From Prado023 sp963736425 (lineage in GTDB: Bacteria > Actinomycetota > Actinomycetes > S36-B12 > CAIYMF01): a stretch of 64,000 nt of DNA. How positions within the stretch are numbered: position 1 is the stretch's first letter; each line of letters begins with the position of its first letter. Made by a program: the position numbers and the translations under genes. Location: assembly GCA_963736425.1 (NCBI GenBank), contig CAVTOX010000017.1:1-64000 (forward strand), read 5' to 3'. Shown one piece after another: positions 36,013 through 44,716 of the stretch. The notes beneath the pieces were generated by a model that was given only the letters and a program-made list of their open reading frames with translations, had not been told where the DNA came from and did no database searches.

Positions 36013-37355
36013 CGCGGGCCCCCGGTCGCATGCCGGGCCCCGGTTGCCGGGTCGAGGTCCGTCGCGGGGGCCACCACGGATGCCGGAAGTGACGGGTCGA
36101 GGTCGAACAGGGCGGACAGCGCCTCGGCGTAGCGGTCGCCGCCCGGCTCGGCGGCCAGCTGCTTCATCCGCACCGTCGGCTGGTGCAACAGGGTGGCCAT
36201 GGCCCGGCGCATCGCGCGCTCCACCTCGGCCATGGCAGCGGCGTCGAGGCCCGTCAGGCGCAGGCGCAGGCGCTCCATCTCTGCGTCGAGGACACCTCCC
36301 AGGTGCGCCCGCAACGAGACCAGCACCGGTTCGACGGTCTGGCCAGCCACGGCAGCCAGGTAGCCCTCGACCTCCTCGGCCACGATCGAGCGCGCCTCTC
36401 GCACATCTGCCTCGGAGGCGGCCGTCGCAGGCAGTGACGCCAGGGCGGCGAGGTCGATCCGGGTCACCCCCGGCAGGTCACCGACCTCGGGAGCCACATC
36501 GTGCGGAAGAGCCAGGTCGAGAACCACGAGCGGCCGGTCGGGCCGCGCCGACGCACGCGCGGTCCGTGCCACCTCCAGGTCGATGACGCAGTCCTGCGCG
36601 CCCGTGCAGCAGAGGACGAGGTCCACCTCGGCCAGGGCCGACGGCAGGTCCATGAGGTCGATCGCGCGACCACCGGGGATCCCCGCCGCGACGCGCTCGG
36701 CGACCGCCGTCGTGCGGTTGGCCACCACCACATCGCTGGCCCCACGGGCAACCAGCGTGGCGGCGGCCAGGGCTCCCATCGATCCGGCGCCGACCACGAG
36801 GATCCGGCGCTGCCGGAGTTCACCGAGGACGTCCGCGGCCGCGTCGAGGGCGACGGACACGACAGAGACCCCGGAACGGTCGATGCCCGTCTCGGCGTGG
36901 ACCCGCTTGCCGACCCGCAGTGCCTGCTGGCCGACGCCGTTGAGCACCCGCCCGGCGGTACCGCTGTCCTGGCCCCGTACGAGGGTCGCCCGGACCTGGC
37001 CCAGGATCTGCGTCTCCCCCACGACCATGGAGTCCAGTCCGGCGGCCACCGAGAACAGGTGGGCCGCGGCGGCGGAGTCGAAGTGCACGTAGCTGTGCTC
37101 GATGAGCGTCGCGCGGTCGCAGCCGGTCCACTTGGCCATGAGGTCCACCACAGCCGTGACAGCCGGGTGGAAGCGGGTCACGTCCGCGTAGACCTCGACC
37201 CGGTTGCACGTCGCCAGGACGATGGCCTCCGCGACCACGTCGCTGGCCGCGAGGTCGGCCGACAGCCCCTCAGACTCGTCGAGGGTGAGGCCCACCTGGT
37301 CGAGAACCCGCGAGGGGGCCGAGCGGTGGTTGACGCCCACGACGAGAAGGGTCAT
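36009..37355 (-). CDS. hemA: glutamyl-tRNA reductase
   Basis: HemA reduces glutamyl-tRNA to glutamate 1-semialdehyde, the rate-setting step of heme synthesis. The 448-residue product begins MTLLVVGVNHRSAP, has the catalytic cysteine in LATCNRVEVYAD, the family motif GETQILGQV and the NADPH-binding VVGAGSMGALAAATL. The start ATG gives the standard N-terminus; upstream codons are not conserved. It is first in the hem operon behind a 320-base intergenic region with a predicted promoter, a leader hairpin and a palindrome. No rex gene precedes it, unlike in Streptomyces. Confidence 0.97.
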   Translation of the reverse strand: MTLLVVGVNHRSAPSRVLDQVGLTLDESEGLSADLAASDVVAEAIVLATCNRVEVYADVTRFHPAVTAVVDLMAKWTGCDRATLIEHSYVHFDSAAAAHLFSVAAGLDSMVVGETQILGQVRATLVRGQDSGTAGRVLNGVGQQALRVGKRVHAETGIDRSGVSVVSVALDAAADVLGELRQRRILVVGAGSMGALAAATLVARGASDVVVANRTTAVAERVAAGIPGGRAIDLMDLPSALAEVDLVLCCTGAQDCVIDLEVARTARASARPDRPLVVLDLALPHDVAPEVGDLPGVTRIDLAALASLPATAASEADVREARSIVAEEVEGYLAAVAGQTVEPVLVSLRAHLGGVLDAEMERLRLRLTGLDAAAMAEVERAMRRAMATLLHQPTVRMKQLAAEPGGDRYAEALSALFDLDPSLPASVVAPATDLDPATGARHATGGPR

Positions 37356-37411
37356 GAGATGGCCACCCGGGGGCATGCACCGGGGCATGCACAGATCCCG
37401 CCCCCGACTGC

Positions 37412-37442
37412 CGCATCCCTGTCCCCGAGGGGTGTGGATGCG
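37412..37442 (-). promoter_or_regulatory. hairpin in the hemA leader
   Basis: CGCATCC (37412-37418) pairs with GGATGCG (37436-37442), enclosing CCCC-GA-GGGG (37423-37432). It would form in the hemA mRNA about 57 to 87 bases before the start codon and could act as an attenuator or a stabilising structure. Function is inferred from position only. Confidence 0.45.
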
Positions 37443-37481
37443 ACAAGTCCGGACACGGTGCTCCCAGCAGGAAGGGCCTGT

Positions 37482-37510
37482 GGTATAGGCCGTTTGGAAG
37501 TTGTCGTCAG
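37482..37510 (-). promoter_or_regulatory. predicted hemA promoter
   Basis: On the minus strand CTGACG (37510-37505), a 17-base spacer and TATACC (37487-37482) form a good housekeeping promoter pattern. It would give a leader of about 120 bases containing the hairpin at 37412-37442. Confidence 0.45.
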
Positions 37511-37554
37511 GCTAAGTCGGTCCCTCACACAGCGCAAAGTCCGATCGACAAAGC

Positions 37555-37569
37555 GTCCACATAGTGGAC
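37555..37569. promoter_or_regulatory. palindrome between hemA and devR
   Basis: GTCCAC-ATA-GTGGAC is a perfect inverted repeat with six-base arms. It lies 45 bases upstream of the predicted hemA -35 element and about 107 bases before devR. It is neither a DevR box nor a Rex site; the binding protein is unknown. Confidence 0.35.
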
Positions 37570-37675
37570 ACTCGACATCTCGCCGGGCCAGTGCCGAATC
37601 GGGCAATTGCCGCGATTCCCCTCACCCGAGGGGCATCCAGGGGCCCAGGTGGTTCATATGGGGCACACTGGGCCC

Positions 37676-38332
37676 ATGACGATCCGGGTGTTCCTCCTCG
37701 ACGACCACGAGGTGGTGCGGCGGGGCATCGCTGACCTTCTCGGCCTCGAGTCCGACATGGAGGTCGTCGGCGAGGCCGGCTCTGCAGTCGATGCGCTGCA
37801 CCGCATCCCCGCGGCGCGCCCCGACGTCGCAGTGCTCGACGTGCGCCTGCCCGACGGGACCGGAATCGAGGTGTGCCGGGACGCGCGCTCGATCCTCCCC
37901 GACCTCAAGTGCCTGATGCTGACCTCGTACGCCGATGACGAGGCCCTGTTCGACGCGATCATGGCCGGCGCCGCGGGCTACGTCCTGAAGGACATCAAGG
38001 GCAACGACCTGGTCGAGGCCGTCCGTTCGGTCGCCGCCGGGCGCAGCCTGCTGGATCCGCGGGCCACCCAGCGGGTGCTCGAGCGCCTGCGCAGTGGGGC
38101 CAAGTCGGATTCCAAGGTCGATCAGCTCAACGACCAGGAGCGCCGGATCCTCGTGCTGATCGGCGAGGGCATGACCAACCGCCAGATCGGCGAGAACATG
38201 CACCTCGCGGAGAAGACCGTGAAGAACTACGTCTCCTCCCTGCTGGCCAAGCTGGGCATGGAGCGGCGCACCCAGGTCGCTGCCTACGCCGCGCGCCTGG
38301 ACGCCGAGCGCGAGCACGGCCACATGCAGTGA
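37676..38332 (+). CDS. devR: DevR/DosR-type hypoxia response regulator
   Basis: A 218-residue NarL/FixJ regulator. The receiver domain has FLLDDHEVVRRGIADLL, the phospho-accepting Asp at residue 55 (VAVLDVRLPDGTGIE) and GYVLKDIKG. The DNA-binding domain ends LAEKTVKNYVSSLLAKLGME, nearly the same as in Mycobacterium tuberculosis DosR from memory, so it should bind the same GGGAC-n4-GTCCC sites. Such sites are found before pflB and cydA. The matching kinase, DevS, is 18 kb away at 56325 rather than adjacent. The start gives the conserved N-terminus TIRVFLLDDHE. Confidence 0.93.
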   Translation: MTIRVFLLDDHEVVRRGIADLLGLESDMEVVGEAGSAVDALHRIPAARPDVAVLDVRLPDGTGIEVCRDARSILPDLKCLMLTSYADDEALFDAIMAGAAGYVLKDIKGNDLVEAVRSVAAGRSLLDPRATQRVLERLRSGAKSDSKVDQLNDQERRILVLIGEGMTNRQIGENMHLAEKTVKNYVSSLLAKLGMERRTQVAAYAARLDAEREHGHMQ

Positions 38333-38418
38333 TCGACCGGCGGGTCGCGCGCGACTGATCCGCGCACCATGGGTCACTTCTGCCACAGTGGGACCGCCCA
38401 CGACCCGGAAGGCCCACG

Positions 38419-39453
38419 ATGCCGCTGCCACGCACGCCGCACTCGGCCCGGTGGCCGGCACCTGCGCGCCGTCGAACGCCGATGCTGCTGGCCGTCGCGC
38501 TGCTGGCCCTGCCCCTGACCTCCGCCTGCACCGTTGACCCGGTCGACCGCTCCAGCGCGGGCGAGGATGCCGAGGTGCACACCGGTCCGATGCGGATCGC
38601 GATGATCACGCACGGCGATGACGGCGGGTTCTGGTCGATCGTGCGCAAGGGTGCCGAGGACTCGGCAGCCACACTGCCCGAGGTGACCCTGGACTACCAG
38701 GGCTCCGCCGGGGACGCCAAGCAGCAGTCGGAGATGATCAAGGCGGCGCTGAACCAGGGCGCGGACGGGCTGGCCGTGTCCGCTCCGGACATCGGGGCGA
38801 TCTCCAGCGCCCTGGCCGAGGCTGAGGCCGCCGGGATCCCGATCGTGACCCTCAACTCCGGATCCGACCTCCTCGAGCAGATGCCCAACGTGATCACCCA
38901 CGTGGGCCAGAGCGAGCGGCTGGCCGGGGTCGGCGCCGGGCAGAAGTTGGCCGAGGACGGGTCCACGAAGGTCCTGTGCATCCTGCACGAGGTCAACAAC
39001 ATCGGCCTGCAGGAGCGCTGCGCCGGGGCCAAGGAGGGCATGGCCGAGTCCGGCGGCGAGGTCATCAACGTCCAGGTGACCGGCAAGGCCGATCCGGGAA
39101 GCACTGCCCGGGAGATCGGCGCGGCGATGGCCGCGCAGTCCCCGGACGCCGTCCTGGCCCTCGACCCCGACATCGCGATGGCTGCGCTCAAGGAGGTGAC
39201 GGCGGCTGGGGGGACCCTGGCGACGTTCGACCTGAGCCCTGACGTCCTGGACGCGATCGCTGCCGGGAAGATCGAGTTCGCAGTCGACCAGCAGCCCTAC
39301 CTCCAGGGCTACCTGCCCGTGACCTTCCTCGAACTGGCCGTGCGCAACCGCAACGAGGTCGGGGCGAACACCATCGTGGCGACTGGTCCGAGCTTCGTGA
39401 CCCAGGAGAACGCGAACTCGATCGCCGCACTGGCCGACCAGGGAACGAGGTAG
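38419..39453 (+). CDS. sugar-type ABC transporter substrate-binding lipoprotein
   Basis: A 344-residue periplasmic-binding-protein type 1 protein of the ribose/xylose class. The signal sequence ends LLALPLTSAC, a lipobox, so it is membrane-anchored. The mature part has HGDDGGFWSIVRKGAEDSA, GADGLAVSAPD and VDQQPYLQGYLPV near the end, typical of sugar binding proteins. It is the first gene of a three-gene importer. GGAAGG lies 9 bases before the start. The sugar (ribose, xylose, inositol or other) cannot be told. Confidence 0.9.
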   Translation: MPLPRTPHSARWPAPARRRTPMLLAVALLALPLTSACTVDPVDRSSAGEDAEVHTGPMRIAMITHGDDGGFWSIVRKGAEDSAATLPEVTLDYQGSAGDAKQQSEMIKAALNQGADGLAVSAPDIGAISSALAEAEAAGIPIVTLNSGSDLLEQMPNVITHVGQSERLAGVGAGQKLAEDGSTKVLCILHEVNNIGLQERCAGAKEGMAESGGEVINVQVTGKADPGSTAREIGAAMAAQSPDAVLALDPDIAMAALKEVTAAGGTLATFDLSPDVLDAIAAGKIEFAVDQQPYLQGYLPVTFLELAVRNRNEVGANTIVATGPSFVTQENANSIAALADQGTR

Positions 39454-39456
39454 TCG

Positions 39457-40524
39457 ATGGCCACCACCGCACCTGCTCCGGCACCCGCTCCGGCCGTGAA
39501 GGACGACGAGCGGATCCGGCACACACCGATGTGGCGGCGCATCCTCGTGCGCCCGTCGGTCGGGGCGCTCATCGCCGCGATCGTCGTCTTCGTCTTCTTC
39601 TCGCTGGCCGACGAGACGGGCACCTTCAACTCACCGGCCGGGGTCACCTCGTGGATGTCGGTCTCGGCCTCCTACGGGATCATGGCGTGCGCGGTCTGCC
39701 TGCTGATGATCAGCGGCGAGGTGGACCTCTCCAGCGGCGTGATGACCGGGTCCACCGGCCTCCTGCTCGGCCTGCTGATCTCCGAGGTCGGCATGGGCTT
39801 CTGGCCTGCCCTGGCGATCGTGATCGTGTTCGCCGTCTGCATCGGCCTGCTCAACGGGCTGCTGGTCACGTGGACGAAGCTGCCGAGCTTCATCGTGACG
39901 CTGGCCACGATGTTCGTGCTGCTCGGCGTCAACTCGGGTGTCACGCAGGCGATCACCGGGCAGGTCCGCGTGGGCGGGATCGACCAGGCCACCGGCTACA
40001 CGGCTGCCCAGTGGGTGTTCGGCTCCCGGCTGGACGCGAGCTGGCCGTTCACGGTGTCGGCGGGCTGGTGGCTGCTTGCGATCATCGCCGGCACGTGGGT
40101 GCTGCAGCGCACCCGGCAGGGCAACTGGATCTACGCGGTCGGCGGCGACAAGAACGCCGCACGCAACGTGGGTGTCCCTGTGCGCCGGACCAAGGTGAGC
40201 ATGTTCATCACCGTCTCCCTGGCGGCCGCACTGGTCGGCACGATCAACGCCGTCGAGCTCACCTCGGTCAGCGCCGGGCAGGGCACGGGCTACGAGTTCT
40301 ACTACATCATCGCCGCGGTCGTGGGCGGGACGCTCATGACCGGTGGCGCGGGCTCGGTGATCGGCGCCAGCCTCGGCGCGCTCATCCTGGGCATGACCAC
40401 CCTGGGCATCCAGTACGCCGGATGGGACTCCACCTGGCGCTTCACCTTCTTCGGCCTGATCCTCTTCGCCGCGGTGATGCTCAACATGTGGGTCCGCGAC
40501 CGGGCCGGAGGGGGCGCGAAATGA
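39457..40524 (+). CDS. sugar-type ABC transporter permease
   Basis: A 355-residue inner membrane protein with about ten helices, of the RbsC/XylH type (LMISGEVDLSSGVMTG and AVGGDKNAARNVGVPVRR, the loop that contacts the ATPase). It starts three bases after the binding protein and its stop overlaps the ATPase start (ATGA). The N-terminus is Ala/Pro-rich and cytoplasmic. Confidence 0.92.
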   Translation: MATTAPAPAPAPAVKDDERIRHTPMWRRILVRPSVGALIAAIVVFVFFSLADETGTFNSPAGVTSWMSVSASYGIMACAVCLLMISGEVDLSSGVMTGSTGLLLGLLISEVGMGFWPALAIVIVFAVCIGLLNGLLVTWTKLPSFIVTLATMFVLLGVNSGVTQAITGQVRVGGIDQATGYTAAQWVFGSRLDASWPFTVSAGWWLLAIIAGTWVLQRTRQGNWIYAVGGDKNAARNVGVPVRRTKVSMFITVSLAAALVGTINAVELTSVSAGQGTGYEFYYIIAAVVGGTLMTGGAGSVIGASLGALILGMTTLGIQYAGWDSTWRFTFFGLILFAAVMLNMWVRDRAGGGAK

Positions 40525-41387
40525 GCGAGCAGATCCCCCCTGAGTCCGAGCTTGAGGCGGCTTCCGAGGCCGCAGCAGCGGCCATGAGCGCGCCTGCGGT
40601 GGCGCAGCCCGACTCCCACGACATGTACCTGCGCCTGGAGGATGTCGGCAAGACGTTCGGCAGCGTGGTCGCCCTCGACGGCGTCTCGATGGACGTCACC
40701 CACGGCCGGGTCACGTGCGTGCTCGGCGACAACGGCGCGGGCAAGTCCACGCTGATCAAGATCCTGTCCGGGGTGCACCAGAACGACTCCGGAACCATGT
40801 TCGTCGGTGGCCAGCCCACGGTGTTCGGCTCGCCGAAGGACGCCGGCGACGCGGGGATCGCCACTGTGTTCCAGGACCTCGCGACGATCCCGCTGATGAG
40901 CGTCTGGCGCAACTTCGTGCTCGGGCGCGAGCCGCAGAAGGGCTGGGGGCCGCTTCGGCGCATGGACATCAAGGCGGGTCGCGAGATCGCACGCCGGGAG
41001 CTCCTGATGTTCGGCATCGACCTGCGCGACCCCGACCAGCCGATCGGCACGCTGTCCGGCGGCGAACGGCAGGCCGTGGCCATCGCCCGGGCGGTCTACT
41101 TCGGCGCGGAGGTCGTCATCCTCGACGAGCCCACGTCCGCCTTGGGCGTGAAGCAGTCGGGGAAGGTGCTGAAGTTCGTCCGCGACGCCCGCGACCGCGG
41201 GATCGGCGTCGTGCTGATCACGCACAACCCGCACCACGCCTACATGGTCGGCGACGAATTCGTGCTGCTCAAGCGCGGGAAGATGACCAACCGGTGGCTC
41301 AAGGACGAGGTGGAGCTCGACGAGCTGGTCGCCGCGATGGCCGGCGGCGCCGACCTCGAGGACCTGGCCCACGAGCTGGGGGCGTAG
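40521..41387 (+). CDS. sugar-type ABC transporter ATPase, single domain
   Basis: A 288-residue ATPase: Walker A GDNGAGKST, signature LSGGERQAVA, Walker B VVILDEPTSALGV and H-loop LITHNPHH. Sugar importers of this class usually have one ATPase of about 500 residues with two such domains; here there is only one domain, so the protein must act as a homodimer. It is the last gene of the importer. Confidence 0.92.
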   Translation: MSEQIPPESELEAASEAAAAAMSAPAVAQPDSHDMYLRLEDVGKTFGSVVALDGVSMDVTHGRVTCVLGDNGAGKSTLIKILSGVHQNDSGTMFVGGQPTVFGSPKDAGDAGIATVFQDLATIPLMSVWRNFVLGREPQKGWGPLRRMDIKAGREIARRELLMFGIDLRDPDQPIGTLSGGERQAVAIARAVYFGAEVVILDEPTSALGVKQSGKVLKFVRDARDRGIGVVLITHNPHHAYMVGDEFVLLKRGKMTNRWLKDEVELDELVAAMAGGADLEDLAHELGA

Positions 41388-41461
41388 GCGGTCACCCCTC
41401 GCGGGCGGACCACCCTGGGCGCCGGTGTGACGATGGGCCCGATCAGGCGCATCATGGACTC

Positions 41462-42634
41462 ATGAGCATCTTCGACCGACGGCCCGGACTGCGCTGGGCG
41501 GTCCCCGCGGGAGCCGCAGTCCTCTTCGTGGGCGGCGCAGCCCTGGCACCCCTGGCAGCCACCGCCGACTCCGGCCTGGAACCGCGCACGGCGCAGGAGT
41601 TGCTGGTCGCGCTGGCAGAGCCGAGCACCACCGCCGTCTCGGGCACGGTCGTGACGAGCGCCGACCTGGGCCTGCCCGGCCTGCCGATGGGCATGATGCC
41701 CTCAGCCGGGCCGATGGCCCTGGCCAGCGGGGAGAACACCCTCCGGATCTGGACCGACGGTCCGCAGCGCCAGCGCCTGGCGCTGATCGAGAGCGCGGCG
41801 GAGACCACGGTGGTGCGCAACGGCCAGGAGGCCTGGGTGTGGTCGAGCGCTGACGCAACCGCGGACCGCTACGCCCTGCCAGACGAGGGTTCAGCTGGCT
41901 CGAAGGGCCTGGCCCTCGAAGGCTCCGAGCTGCCTCCGGGTGTCGAGCTGCCGAGCACCCCGCAGGAGGCCGCTGCGATGGCCCTCGAGGCGATCGCTCC
42001 CACCACCGAGGTGACCACCTCCGGAGTGGGCACGGTGGCGGGACGCGACGCCTACGAGCTGGTCCTGACGCCGAAGGACCCCGAGACCCTCGTGGCGCGA
42101 GTGACGCTGTCGATGGACGCCGAGACGAATGTGCCGCTGCGGGTGCGCGTGTACTCCACGGCGATCCCGGACCCGGCGTTCGAGGTGGGCTTCAGCTCCG
42201 TGGATTACTCCACGCCTGACGCATCGCTGTTCGAGTTCACCCCGCCCCCGGGGGCGACGGTCACCGAGCATCCGGCCGATGACACGGCGAGCATGAAGGG
42301 GTCCGGCGCGACGAAGGCCGAGCTGCAGGGAGCCGAGCCGACCGTGGTGGGCGAGGGCTGGAGCTCCGTGCTGATCATGGACCTGCCGACTGGTGGGCTC
42401 GCCGATCTCGCCGAGGACGGGACCCGGGCACAGTCCGAGGGGCGCATGGGTGGCGACGACGGTGCCGGGACCGCCCTGGCCCTGATCGAGGCGCTACCGG
42501 CCGAGTCCGGGGCATGGGGAACGGGCCGGGTGCTGCGCGGCACGCTGTTCTCAGCGATCCTCACTGATGACGGCCGGGTCGCCATCGGCGCGGTGGGCCC
42601 GGACGCACTCGGCGCCGCACTGGCCGCCCAGTGA
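41462..42634 (+). CDS. LolA-like exported protein
   Basis: A 390-residue protein with an N-terminal signal or anchor helix (WAVPAGAAVLFVGGAALAPLA) followed by a LolA/LppX-like fold: repeated beta segments such as LRIWTDGPQRQRLALIES, EAWVWSSADATADRY and NVPLRVRVYSTA. In actinobacteria these proteins are anchored outside the membrane and may carry lipids or sense the envelope. It overlaps the next ABC ATPase gene by four bases (GTGA), which suggests the three genes work together in moving a lipid or similar molecule. Confidence 0.75.
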   Translation: MSIFDRRPGLRWAVPAGAAVLFVGGAALAPLAATADSGLEPRTAQELLVALAEPSTTAVSGTVVTSADLGLPGLPMGMMPSAGPMALASGENTLRIWTDGPQRQRLALIESAAETTVVRNGQEAWVWSSADATADRYALPDEGSAGSKGLALEGSELPPGVELPSTPQEAAAMALEAIAPTTEVTTSGVGTVAGRDAYELVLTPKDPETLVARVTLSMDAETNVPLRVRVYSTAIPDPAFEVGFSSVDYSTPDASLFEFTPPPGATVTEHPADDTASMKGSGATKAELQGAEPTVVGEGWSSVLIMDLPTGGLADLAEDGTRAQSEGRMGGDDGAGTALALIEALPAESGAWGTGRVLRGTLFSAILTDDGRVAIGAVGPDALGAALAAQ

Positions 42635-43664
42635 CGGCAGCGCGACCGGCTGGATCCGACTCGACCGGGAATGGCCAGTCCAGCACGGCCACGTCCGGGA
42701 CCGCGCTCCTCGGCGCCCGGTTGGCCGACAGCCCTACGTCCGCGATCGCGAGCACCGGGTTGACCAAGCGGTTCGGCTCCCAGACGGTCGTCGACGCGAT
42801 CGACCTCGACGTCCCGACCGGCGCGGTGTACGGCTTCCTCGGCCCGAACGGGTCGGGCAAGACCACCACGATCCGGATGCTGCTCGGCCTGGTCCGTCCC
42901 ACTGGTGGGCAGATCGATCTGCTGGGCGCCCCGATGCCCGAGGGAGGCGAGGCGGTCCTGCCCCGGGTGGGGTCGCTGGTGGAGGGCCCGGCGTTCCACC
43001 CCTACCTGTCGGGGCGGGCGAACCTGGCGCGGCTGGACTCAGCCGACCGGTACGCCGACCCGCGCACGTCCGCCCACCGGATCGACGCCGCGCTCGACCG
43101 GGTCGGGCTGCTCGCCGCCGCCACCAAGCGCTACCGCGCCTACTCGCTGGGCATGCGCCAGCGGCTGGCGATCGCCGCAGCGCTGCTCGCCCCCCGTGAC
43201 CTGCTGATCCTCGACGAGCCGACCAACGGCCTGGACCCACAGGGCACGCGCGAGGTGCGCCACCTCGTCGCGTCCCTGGCCGGCGACGGCGCGACGGTCC
43301 TGGTCTCCAGCCACCTGCTCTCGGAGGTCGAGCAGATGTGCTCCCACGTCGGTGTGATGCGCGAGGGTCGGCTGGTCGCGCAGGGCACCGTCGGTGAGGT
43401 GCGCTCAGCCGGCGCGGCAGCGGTTGTCGAGGTGACCACCGAGCAGTCGGACCTCGCTGCTGAGACGCTGCGGGCCCTTGGGCTCACCGGGGTCGTGACC
43501 ACCGGGACCGGGGCGTCCGCCCCCCCGGGGACGTCCCCCCCGAGCAGATCGTGGCTGCGCTGGTTGCCGCCGGTGTGGGCGTGCGCGGCTTCGCGGTCCA
43601 GGCCCCGAGCCTCGAGGACCTGTTCGTGTCCCTGACCGGGGAGGGCTTCGATGTCAGCGGCTGA
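42631..43664 (+). CDS. ABC exporter ATPase (one frame break)
   Basis: An ABC-2-type exporter ATPase: Walker A GPNGSGKTT, signature YSLGMRQRLAIA, Walker B LLILDEPTNGLDPQG, H-loop SSHLLSEVEQMC. The frame breaks in the C/G-rich run at 43520-43530; the end of the gene continues as DVPPEQIVAALVAAGVGVRG and then LEDLFVSLTGEGFDVSG. Unlike other breaks in this window it needs one missing base (or two extra). Restored length is 344 residues and the true stop overlaps the permease start by 14 bases. GTG 42631 overlaps the LolA-like gene. Confidence 0.85.
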
Positions 43665-44568
43665 GGCCTCACCACCGGGCCGACCCGTGGCCGAGCCGAC
43701 CACCACGGCGGGCGCGGCCGGCGCTGCCCCCCGTCGGGCCTCGGGGACGATCGCCTCGTCGTGGCGCCTGCTGCGCTCCGAGATGCGCCTGATCCTCGGA
43801 CGGCGGCGGAACAAGGCGGGGATCCTGGTGCTGGCCGCGGTCCCGGTACTGCTGGCGATCGCCCTGCGAGCATCCGATCCCTCCGCCGAGGGTGACGGCC
43901 CGACCCTGATCTCGGCGGCGACCTCGAACGGCGTCTTCGTGGCCCTGACGGCCCTGACCATTGAGATGGCGCTGTTCCTGCCGTTGGCGGTCGCAGTGCT
44001 GTCGGGCGACACGGTCGCAGGCGAGGCCAACATCGGCACCCTTCGCTACCTGTTGACCGTGCCCGTGGGCCGGACGCGACTGCTCGTCGTCAAGTACCTG
44101 TCCCTGGTGGTGGGGGCCCTCATCGGGGTCGTGGTGGTGGCCGGGACGGGCCTGGTCGTCGGCGGCGCCCTGCTCGGTCTCGGCCCGACCACACTCCTGT
44201 CAGGGAATCAGATCTCCCTGGCCGAGGCGCTGGGTCGGGTGGCACTGGCGGCGCTCTACGTCACCGCGGGCCTGGCCGGGCTGGCGGCCATCGGACTGTT
44301 CATCTCGACCCTCACCGAGCAGCCGATCGCGGCAATGGTCACCGTGACGATCATCTCGAGCGCCATGTGGATCATGGACGGGATCCCGCAACTGGACTGG
44401 TTGGCCCCCTGGTTGCTGGTGCACCGCTGGTCGGCGTTCGTCGACCTGTTCCGCGACCCGGTGTTCGCCGACGTGATGCGCACCGGGCTGCTGGTGGACC
44501 TCGGCTATATCGCGGTGTTCCTCGCCCTGGCCTGGGCGCGCTTCGCCAACAAGGACGTCACCAGCTGA
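43651..44568 (+). CDS. ABC-2 permease
   Basis: A 305-residue membrane protein with six helices and a cytoplasmic N-terminus. GEANIGTLRYLLTVPVGRTRLL is the ABC-2 signature loop after the second helix. It is the partner of the overlapping ATPase and, with the LolA-like protein, forms a three-gene unit. Export substrate unknown. Confidence 0.9.
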   Translation: MSAAEASPPGRPVAEPTTTAGAAGAAPRRASGTIASSWRLLRSEMRLILGRRRNKAGILVLAAVPVLLAIALRASDPSAEGDGPTLISAATSNGVFVALTALTIEMALFLPLAVAVLSGDTVAGEANIGTLRYLLTVPVGRTRLLVVKYLSLVVGALIGVVVVAGTGLVVGGALLGLGPTTLLSGNQISLAEALGRVALAALYVTAGLAGLAAIGLFISTLTEQPIAAMVTVTIISSAMWIMDGIPQLDWLAPWLLVHRWSAFVDLFRDPVFADVMRTGLLVDLGYIAVFLALAWARFANKDVTS

Positions 44569-44685
44569 GGGTGCGGTCCGGTGCCAGACGTCGCACAAGG
44601 TCGGTGCACCCAGACGACGGATCTGCGCCGATCGCCCTGTGTCGCGGGTGACGAAGGGCCCTATCTGTCGGATGTCAGGCGGCCA

Positions 44686-44691
44686 TAGTCT
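44686..44691 (+). promoter_or_regulatory. possible -10 element for the hydrogenase operon
   Basis: TAGTCT lies 26 bases before the first gene's ATG. A palindrome AGGGCCCT at 44655-44662 lies about 24 bases further upstream, where an activator could bind, but it does not match a DevR box. The rest of the 148-base gap shows nothing else. Confidence 0.3.
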
Positions 44692-44716
44692 GGCGGAGCC
44701 ATCGTCGGAGGTGCCC

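Larger units (their letters stand above)
37356..37675. other. 320-base divergent intergenic region, hemA / devR
   Basis: No gene is seen here. It contains the hemA leader with a hairpin (37412-37442), a predicted hemA promoter (37482-37510), a small palindrome (37555-37569) and the start region of devR. The devR side has CATATG at 37656-37661 as a possible -10 element and no ribosome site before its ATG. Confidence 0.6.

Noticed and set aside
37356..37675. Rex operator upstream of hemA
   Set aside because: No TTGTGAA-type inverted repeat is present and no rex gene is adjacent.
38388..38401. GTGGG-ACCG-CCCAC as an operator for the sugar importer
   Set aside because: Five-base G/C arms are common by chance in this DNA, and nothing else supports it.
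44655..44662. AGGGCCCT before the hydrogenase operon as a DevR box
   Set aside because: It lacks the GGGAC and GTCCC halves. Mycobacterial Hyd3 is DosR-controlled, so I looked for a site, but none can be defended here.
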